Source: Lachnospiraceae bacterium UBA3863
GTDB taxonomy: Bacteria > Bacillota > Clostridia > Lachnospirales > Lachnospiraceae
Assembly: GCA_002392385.1 (NCBI GenBank)
Contig: DGGX01000035.1
Location: 1 to 12,045, forward strand
Reading direction: 5' to 3'
DNA: 12,045 nt
The notes below the pieces were generated by a model. That model was given only the letters and a program-made list of their open reading frames with translations, was not told the origin of the DNA and did not search any database. This document shows positions 6,879 to 12,045 of this stretch, one piece after another. The first letter of the stretch is position 1, and every line of letters starts with the position of its first letter. The position numbers and the translations under genes were made by a program.

Positions 6879-6901
6879 AAATATCTGATGGGAGGAGCAC
6901 T

Positions 6902-7615
6902 ATGAGACAGTATCTGACAGCGATCATAGAGGACGATGCGGAGTACGCCGCCTATCTGCAGACATGCCTGGAGAGATATGGTGCCGAGAAGGACTGCGCC
7001 TTTCAGATCCGGAGCTTCGGCCGCGCCGAGGCCTTCCTTTCGGGCGAGCAGGGGCTGTATGACCTGGTCTTCATGGACGTCGAGCTGGGGGAAGGCTGGA
7101 TGAACGGGATCGAGGCGGCGCGGGCGCTGCGGGAGAAGGGCAGCATGGCCATGCTGTTTTTTGTCACCAACATGCCCCAGTACGCGCCGAGCGGTTACGA
7201 CGTGGACGCCATCGATTACCTGATCAAGCCCGTCAATTACCGCGCCCTGTCTGTGAAACTGGACAAGGCGCTGCGGATCCTGCAGCAGCGCAGCGGCATT
7301 CCTGTCCGGATCCGGCTCCGGGACGGCCTGCGGGTCGTGTCCTCCGCGGAGATCCGTTATATCGAGGTCATGGGCCATGACCTCATGTTCCATACGGACA
7401 AGGAAGTGATCACCGCCTACGGCGGCCTCAAGGAGCGCGAGACGGAGCTCGCCGGGCAGGGATTCGCCAGGTGCAGCGCCTCGGTGCTCGTCAACCTGCG
7501 CCACGTGACCGGCCTCTACGGCGATGAGATCAGTGTCGGGGACGAGCGGATCCGGATCGGGCGCTCGAAGAGGAAAGAGTTCCTGACGCGGCTCAATCAG
7601 TATCTCGGAGGATAG
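6902..7615 (+). CDS. LytTR-family response regulator
   Basis: A 237-residue DNA-binding response regulator. The receiver domain (about 5-120) has the acidic cluster Glu10-Asp11-Asp12, the phospho-acceptor Asp59 in FMDVEL, Thr89 and Lys109-Pro110. The LytTR DNA-binding domain (about 135-235) has the usual IRYIEVMGHDLMFHT start and ends with the basic GRSKRKEF segment. Regulators of this AgrA/LytR type bind pairs of short direct repeats upstream of their targets. The histidine kinase follows six bases after the stop codon, and its ribosome binding site overlaps the end of this gene, so the pair should be co-transcribed and matched. The gene is divergent from the GH2-GH3-symporter cluster and shares a 182-base control region with it. 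Control of that cluster is therefore plausible but unproven. Confidence 0.95.
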   Translation: MRQYLTAIIEDDAEYAAYLQTCLERYGAEKDCAFQIRSFGRAEAFLSGEQGLYDLVFMDVELGEGWMNGIEAARALREKGSMAMLFFVTNMPQYAPSGYDVDAIDYLIKPVNYRALSVKLDKALRILQQRSGIPVRIRLRDGLRVVSSAEIRYIEVMGHDLMFHTDKEVITAYGGLKERETELAGQGFARCSASVLVNLRHVTGLYGDEISVGDERIRIGRSKRKEFLTRLNQYLGG

Positions 7616-7621
7616 AAGGGC

Positions 7622-8971
7622 ATGCCTGATACCGCTTTTATATATCCGCGGCTGGAGGCGGCAGCGTACCTGGCGGAGATCCTGATCGCGGAATATCTGT
7701 TTATCGGCGGCCTGGTCAAAAGGCCGCATTTTATCCTGCGGGCAGCCGGAAGCGGTCTGCTCGTTCTTCTGGTGGGCACTGTTTCGGGCATTCCGGCACA
7801 GGCCGGATTCCCCAGGTTCCTGTGGTTCCTCTGCGCCATGGCGGCCTGCATCGCGGCCGCCGTCTGCTGCTTCGAAGACGATGTCTTCACGGTGAGCTCC
7901 GCCTGTGTCGCCGGTTTTGCGACGCAGCACATCGCCAACAAATGTACCATTCTGCTGGGGCTGATCCCGGTGGTCTCCAAGATCCTGGCCCACAGCGAAG
8001 AGATGCACGCTGTGCTGGAGATCCTGGTCTTCGGCTATATCTATCTTCTGATCTATTATGTCTTCGGACGCAGGAATCGCGGGAAGGCGGACAACATCCA
8101 GCTGCGGATCCTGGCGATCGTGATCATCCTCACCTGCATCGGCGTCAACCGCCTGGTGGTCGACAGCGCCACCGGCAACGTCTACTTTGAGATCGCCGCC
8201 TGTATCTACGCGATCCTCTGCTGCGTCTTCGCGCTCATGATCCAGTTCACGATCGCCCGCTGGCAGGAGGCCGACACGGAGCGGCTCCTGATCCGTCAGC
8301 ACCTCGCCGACGCGGAGAAGCAGTACGAGCAGTGGACCGTGAACGCCGGGATGATCAAGGTGTGGATCCACGACCTGCGGCACCTGATGGACCGCATCGA
8401 GAGACACGCGAAGTCCGGGCAGGAGGGCGGCGCGCGCGTGCCGGACCTGACAGAGATCCGACAGGCGGTCGATCGACTGTCCCCGACCGTGCGGACGGGC
8501 AACGACACGCTGGACACCCTCCTGCGCAATACAGACGACCTGTGCCGGCAGAACGGGATCACCCTGCAGTGCGTCGCCTATGCCGACTGCCTCAAGGACC
8601 TGGACGGAACGCGCCTGTATTTCCTCTTCCAGAACGCCATCGACAACGCGGTCGAGAGCGTGAGCGCCATCGAGGACCCGGAGAAGCGCCTGATCGACAT
8701 CAGCATCCGCAGCTTCGGGGACTCCGCCTCCATCCGGATCTGGAACTACTACGCCGGCCGCGTCTCCTTCTCGGACGGCCTGCCGGTCAGCAGGAGAAAG
8801 TCACAGGGACACGGCTACGGGATGAAGAGCATGCAGCGCATCGTGGACGGCTTCGGCGGCGTCATGGACGCCCGGACAGAGGGCGAGATCTTCCGCCTGG
8901 ACATCATGCTGCCCACGCCGCGGCCTCAGGCTGACACAAGGGGGACTCACACAGGGGACGGTTCTCTGTGA
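7622..8971 (+). CDS. GHKL sensor histidine kinase, C-terminal tail derived from a repeat
   Basis: A 449-residue membrane sensor kinase of the AgrC/GHKL type, partner of the LytTR regulator just upstream. About six or seven hydrophobic segments span residues 12-212 with no large extracellular domain. A coiled stretch (about 213-245) follows, then the phospho-acceptor region with His250 in WIHDLRHLM. The ATPase domain has its N-box around Asn338 and Asn342, the NYYAGRVSFSDGLP block (375-388) and the glycine-rich GHGYGMKS (396-403). The membrane-embedded sensor suggests a small or membrane-derived ligand. No adjacent signal-peptide gene is visible. The last 12-14 residues and the TGA stop are encoded by the REP-like palindrome at the end of the gene, so the native C-terminus was probably close to residue 435. 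A GGAGG ten bases upstream supports the ATG. Confidence 0.94.
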   Translation: MPDTAFIYPRLEAAAYLAEILIAEYLFIGGLVKRPHFILRAAGSGLLVLLVGTVSGIPAQAGFPRFLWFLCAMAACIAAAVCCFEDDVFTVSSACVAGFATQHIANKCTILLGLIPVVSKILAHSEEMHAVLEILVFGYIYLLIYYVFGRRNRGKADNIQLRILAIVIILTCIGVNRLVVDSATGNVYFEIAACIYAILCCVFALMIQFTIARWQEADTERLLIRQHLADAEKQYEQWTVNAGMIKVWIHDLRHLMDRIERHAKSGQEGGARVPDLTEIRQAVDRLSPTVRTGNDTLDTLLRNTDDLCRQNGITLQCVAYADCLKDLDGTRLYFLFQNAIDNAVESVSAIEDPEKRLIDISIRSFGDSASIRIWNYYAGRVSFSDGLPVSRRKSQGHGYGMKSMQRIVDGFGGVMDARTEGEIFRLDIMLPTPRPQADTRGTHTGDGSL

Positions 8972-9053
8972 GAGCCAGCAAATATGCGGGTTTACCGGCA
9001 ATTTGAAGGCTCGCTCACACAGAGAACCGTCCCCTGTGAGACCCTGTGAGACC
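8935..9053. repeat. Inverted pair of REP-like palindromes (BIME-like) between convergent genes
   Basis: Two perfect 21-base arms, 8950-8970 and 9018-9038, are exact reverse complements and share the core GGGGACGGTTCTC. Each arm is itself a small hairpin (CACAG facing CTGTG). GTGAGAGCC (8968-8976) and GGCTCGCTCAC (9008-9018) continue the pairing imperfectly, leaving a loop of about 31 bases. Degraded copies flank it: CACAAGGGGGAC at 8935-8946 and a twice-repeated CCTGTGAGAC at 9033-9052. The layout matches a bacterial interspersed mosaic element. From memory, this GGGGACGGTTCT core is common in Clostridia and associated with IS200-like REP transposases, but I could not check this. It fills the whole gap between the kinase and lipoprotein ends. 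It may serve as a two-way transcript end, although no T tract is present. Confidence 0.75.
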
Positions 9054-9054
9054 G

Positions 9055-11217
9055 TCAGTTCTCACGCGTCATATATACGGAAATTGACGGAACCTTAGAC
9101 GGTTCGTTGGTTGCGGGGAGGCCCTCGGAATAGAATTCGATCTTTGTGGGGACGGTGTGTTTCTTGCCCTCCCGCAGGATGATCATGAAAGTGCGGTCTT
9201 CATGATCCGATCTCATGAGGATCTCGACATTGCAGTTGTAGTAGCGTTTGTCGGGAAGTCTGCCCTCGAAGACTTCTCCGAAGAAATCGAAGGTCACGGT
9301 CCCGTCCCGGGAGATGGTCAGTTCCGCTGATTCCTCAGGATGGGAGAGTGCTTCCTGTGTAAACCATCCGTTCTCCATGTCTTTTCTGTCTGTGTCTGTA
9401 GTCACGTACCGTCCGGGGTAGCCCTCGACCAGCCACCAGATATCTTCTCCGAAGTCGATCTCTTCTCCGAAATGGTCCGGTCTGGAATAGTCCGGAATCA
9501 GCGGGTAGTCCTTGTCTGCGATCCGCACGGTGAAGGGTTCCGCGGGCGCAGCGTCTGTCTGGAACTGTGCTTCGCCCAGCGTGATCGGCTCTGTGAAGCG
9601 GTTCAAAAACCCTTTTGCCGTTGATAGGGTGGATTCAGTATTGGATACAAACCGGATCCTGGTTCCGTCTGTCAGACGGCAGTCGTAATAGAAGGTGCGG
9701 TGGTGGCTCCGCCTGGGCGGGTCATCATAGCGGGGCGCTTCGCCTGTGACAGTCTCGAAAAACAGGGCTTTTCCCGCAGGGACGGTGATCTCGCCGACCT
9801 CTTTACCCTCCGCGTCGATCTGTGTTGCGGCGAAATCCTCCAGCAGGCGGCAGGCCGTATTGTACGTATCGATCCCCAGGCTCGCGTCCGTCAGGAAGAA
9901 GCGCTTATAGCTGCTCCCCGGATCGCGCGGGAACTTATAATGCCCATGAGGGACAAAGGAAGCGCTGTCATAGCTTTTCTCCCCGAAGGAGCGCCGGATC
10001 TCGGCCATGTGCACGCAGAAGGGATTGTAGGGCACTGCCAGCTGGATCTCCCGCAGATAGCTGTCAAAATACTGGGCGATATTGTAGGCGAATCTGCCGA
10101 AGCCTCCGTCCGGCTTCGAGAAATCGTAGAAAAAGCCTTCCTCGCTGCCGATCCGTTCGCGGAACAGGTAGAAGCCTTCTTCCGCGCGGATAATGTAGTA
10201 ATCCGACCTGTTATCGCCGTATTCAATGGCCAGCTCGCTGTCCGCCCCGCTGTCCTCCCGGATGCGGATCACATGCGAGCCGTCTCTCTCCGTCAGGAGA
10301 ACAGACATATCGCCGTAGGGCAGATCGTATTCTGTCCCCGGATCCAGCATGGCAATATAGGACTCCGGCGCGGAGGAGAGGAACGCTGCCTTTTCCCCCG
10401 ACAGGTTGGAATAGGGGATGCCGACCGTAACGGCCCGCGGAGAGAAGATATTGAGCTCCCTCTGCTTGTCCGCGGACACTGCATCCGAGTGGAAAAAGAA
10501 CCGGACCCCGAGCGCGTCCGCCGTCCACGCATAACTCGCCGGATCGGTCGCGGCCAGATCCTCGACCCCATACTTGGAGAAAAGCGCTTCCCGCAGACTG
10601 TCGGAAGACGTCTCCGCGTCCCCGACAAGAGCCGCAAGCGGGATCGCTTCTCCGCTGGCCGTGTCACAGACTGTTCCGCTGAACCGCCAGCTTATATCCG
10701 AGGCGTTCTTCCCGCTGCTCTCAAATTCCGTTTCCAGAAAGCTGTAGGCCGTATGATCCGCCCGGGTCACCGCCACGATATAGCCATAGGTCACATACCG
10801 GTATCCGTCCGAATCGGAATCGGCGGAAACCATCTCAGGCAAGAACTGATCCACCCGGCTCCGTACGGATGCCTCCGCCCGCCGGTTGCATGCGGCAACA
10901 GCATTCCGGAAGGTCTCCGGCGCATTCCCCTCCACGATCAGCTCCGTATACCGCCCATAGGCGCCCGTCTTGGATGCGGCGTCGACGACCGTGTACTCCC
11001 TGAGGATCGTCCGCACCACATAAGGCTCCCCGTCATAATCCGCATAAGCCGCGTTCTGCTGCGCCGGCCCGCTCACATCTCCTCCGGAGGATCCTCCCTG
11101 CCCGCCGGAAGTGCCGCCGGAATCCCCCGCCGCCTGACAGCCGCAGAGAGCCGTCACCGCTGCCAGGAAAAGCGCGGCAACCACAGTTCTTCCTCTTCCT
11201 TCTGCCAAAGACAGCAT
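9055..11217 (-). CDS. Large lipoprotein with DUF4163/DUF3298-like N-terminal half
   Basis: A secreted, membrane-anchored lipoprotein of 720 residues. The lipobox LCGC places the lipidated cysteine at residue 27, followed by a Gly/Ser-rich linker (about 30-49). Residues about 55-160 resemble DUF4163 and 178-276 resemble DUF3298, as in the extracytoplasmic part of RsiV-type anti-sigma factors. The resemblance includes a WRFSG...SGEAIPLAALV stretch and the VGIPYSNL strand. The C-terminal half (about 300-720) is rich in beta-like, aromatic and acidic segments; I do not recognise it. The ATG at 11217 is chosen over a GTG seven codons upstream, because AGGAGG at 11224-11229 lies inside that extension at ideal spacing. 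The gene starts 27 bases after the hydrolase stop, suggesting an operon. Function is unknown; cell-envelope sensing or ligand binding is a guess. Confidence 0.85.
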   Translation of the reverse strand: MLSLAEGRGRTVVAALFLAAVTALCGCQAAGDSGGTSGGQGGSSGGDVSGPAQQNAAYADYDGEPYVVRTILREYTVVDAASKTGAYGRYTELIVEGNAPETFRNAVAACNRRAEASVRSRVDQFLPEMVSADSDSDGYRYVTYGYIVAVTRADHTAYSFLETEFESSGKNASDISWRFSGTVCDTASGEAIPLAALVGDAETSSDSLREALFSKYGVEDLAATDPASYAWTADALGVRFFFHSDAVSADKQRELNIFSPRAVTVGIPYSNLSGEKAAFLSSAPESYIAMLDPGTEYDLPYGDMSVLLTERDGSHVIRIREDSGADSELAIEYGDNRSDYYIIRAEEGFYLFRERIGSEEGFFYDFSKPDGGFGRFAYNIAQYFDSYLREIQLAVPYNPFCVHMAEIRRSFGEKSYDSASFVPHGHYKFPRDPGSSYKRFFLTDASLGIDTYNTACRLLEDFAATQIDAEGKEVGEITVPAGKALFFETVTGEAPRYDDPPRRSHHRTFYYDCRLTDGTRIRFVSNTESTLSTAKGFLNRFTEPITLGEAQFQTDAAPAEPFTVRIADKDYPLIPDYSRPDHFGEEIDFGEDIWWLVEGYPGRYVTTDTDRKDMENGWFTQEALSHPEESAELTISRDGTVTFDFFGEVFEGRLPDKRYYNCNVEILMRSDHEDRTFMIILREGKKHTVPTKIEFYSEGLPATNEPSKVPSISVYMTREN

Positions 11218-11223
11218 GATCGA

Positions 11224-11229
11224 CCTCCT
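11224..11229 (-). promoter_or_regulatory. Ribosome binding site that decides the lipoprotein start
   Basis: AGGAGG (minus strand) six bases before the ATG at 11217. It lies within the codons AGG-AGG of the longer GTG-initiated frame, so translation should begin at the ATG. Confidence 0.85.
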
Positions 11230-11244
11230 TTTTTTCACCGGCGG

Positions 11245-12045
11245 TCAGCGTCCCTTCTGCCGGAGTTCCAGCGATGTGCCGTCGCTGGTGATCCGGATAT
11301 CTCCGAACCGCGTTTCCAGCACGTCGGCCCCGCAATTCTCAAGCATTTCGAGAGTCCTTGTATCCGCAGGGTTTTTGTTGGAATCGCAGATGACCGCGTA
11401 GGCGGGATGAATCGCGTCGAGGAGGTCCGCCAGCGCCGGTTCATAGACACCGTGGTGCGGTACCTTGAGCAGCGTGCAGGGCTCCGCGCCTCCCTGGTCC
11501 AACCACTCCCGGATCCGCAGCTTCTCAGCGTCCCCCGTGAAAAGCAGACGGTTCTGCCCGTGAATGACCGTCGTGATCAGGGAGAAATCATTGTCGATCT
11601 CACCGCTCCGGCCTGCCGTATCATACGACAGCGGGGCATCCACCTGCACTTGACAGCTGCCGAGCGAGAAGCTGCACGTACCCGTCAGCCGCTCCGGTTC
11701 GACCCCGCATGCGTCCATTGCGGCGAGAAAGTCACGATACTCCGTCCCGCTTCCGTCATAATCCGGGAGCAGGATCCTGTCGGGCCGCACAAATTCCAGC
11801 AGCGTGTCCGCGCCGCCGACATGGTCTTTGTCATAATGCGTGATCAGCAGCACATCGATCCGGCTTATACCTTGTTCGGTAAGGAACTCCGTCACTTCCT
11901 GACCGTCGTCGTCCTCCCCGGTGTCGATGACCATCACGTGCGCATCCTCCTGAAGAATGATAGCATCGGCTTTGCCCACCTTCAGGACAGTTACGGTAAG
12001 CGGCGGGACCTGTGCGGCATTCTCGCTGCCGGCATCCTCCGCCCC
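11245..12045 (-). CDS. ComEC-like metallo-beta-lactamase-fold hydrolase, N-terminus off the right edge
   Basis: 266 residues are visible, with the frame open to the window edge; numbering starts at the edge. After a low-complexity acidic/Ala stretch (1-13), a strand typical of this family (PLTVTVLKVGKADAIIL, 14-30) starts the fold, followed by VIDTGE. Metal-ligand motifs are T-H70-Y-D72-K-D74-H75-VGG, FTGD172 and PH197-H198-G. This is the order seen in the C-terminal domain of ComEC and in stand-alone secreted relatives. The family is mostly hydrolytic, with nuclease or phosphodiesterase activity proposed for some members; the substrate here is unknown. No ComEC channel domain is visible. The linker-like start suggests a signal peptide or lipobox just outside the window. 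A GTG at 11977-11979 could be read as a start, but it falls inside the first conserved strand, so it is rejected. The lipoprotein gene follows 27 bases downstream, probably in one operon. Confidence 0.88.
   Translation of the reverse strand, partial: GAEDAGSENAAQVPPLTVTVLKVGKADAIILQEDAHVMVIDTGEDDDGQEVTEFLTEQGISRIDVLLITHYDKDHVGGADTLLEFVRPDRILLPDYDGSGTEYRDFLAAMDACGVEPERLTGTCSFSLGSCQVQVDAPLSYDTAGRSGEIDNDFSLITTVIHGQNRLLFTGDAEKLRIREWLDQGGAEPCTLLKVPHHGVYEPALADLLDAIHPAYAVICDSNKNPADTRTLEMLENCGADVLETRFGDIRITSDGTSLELRQKGR

Noticed and set aside
6720..6901. Auto-inducer peptide gene for the AgrC-like kinase.
   Set aside because: No short frame with a ribosome binding site and a peptide-like product is present here or next to the kinase.
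6872..8407. 511-codon open frame on the minus strand opposite the two-component genes.
   Set aside because: It crosses two clear genes and their promoter, and its protein is His/Asp/Gln/Val-rich without any domain.
8950..9038. Classical Rho-independent terminator between the convergent genes.
   Set aside because: The stem is long and perfect, but neither side is followed by a T run and the loop is about 31-47 bases. It may still end transcripts by other means.
11245..12045. ComEC DNA-uptake channel gene.
   Set aside because: Only the hydrolase-type C-terminal fold is visible, and the upstream residues are a low-complexity linker rather than membrane segments. A stand-alone secreted relative is more likely, although the true N-terminus is not in view.

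Overview
The window looks like chromosomal DNA of a GC-rich, Gram-positive anaerobe of class Clostridia (Bacillota), probably a gut Lachnospiraceae or Oscillospiraceae relative. This rests on the gene families: a GHKL kinase of the AgrC type with a LytTR response regulator, a GH3 enzyme with permuted domain order, a GPH-family sugar symporter and a lipoprotein of the DUF4163/DUF3298 type. Strong AGGAGG-like ribosome binding sites support it. The taxonomic placement is inference. There are seven protein genes, two of them cut by the window edges. I saw no rRNA, tRNA, CRISPR array or transposase gene.

Left part (1-6720), minus strand: a glycoside-utilisation cluster in the order GH2 enzyme, GH3 enzyme, GPH symporter. 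The GH2 enzyme (4785-6719) has no secretion signal and should act in the cytosol. The GH3 enzyme (1417-4443) has a hydrophobic segment at each end and should lie outside the membrane, tethered by one or both. The GPH symporter (1-1307, C-terminus off the left edge) would import the released sugar or glycoside. A terminator-like hairpin separates GH3 from the symporter. A 341-base gap full of hairpins and a three-copy tandem repeat separates GH2 from GH3.

Middle (6721-8971): a 182-base divergent promoter region, then on the plus strand a LytTR response regulator (6902-7615) and its GHKL histidine kinase (7622-8971), transcribed from a clear TTGACA/TACAAT promoter. Four CCGCA half-sites, arranged as two dyads, lie in the divergent region. 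They make it plausible that one regulator controls both transcription units, but this is not demonstrated. The kinase ends inside an inverted pair of REP-like palindromes (8935-9053) that lies in the convergent gap before the next gene.

Right part (9055-12045), minus strand: a large lipoprotein with a DUF4163/DUF3298-like N-terminal half and an unrecognised C-terminal half, preceded 27 bases upstream by a ComEC-like metallo-beta-lactamase-fold hydrolase whose start lies off the right edge. They look like an operon. The most interesting points are the non-coding palindromic elements abutting gene ends, the permuted and possibly doubly anchored GH3, and the two-component system sharing a control region with the glycosidase cluster.
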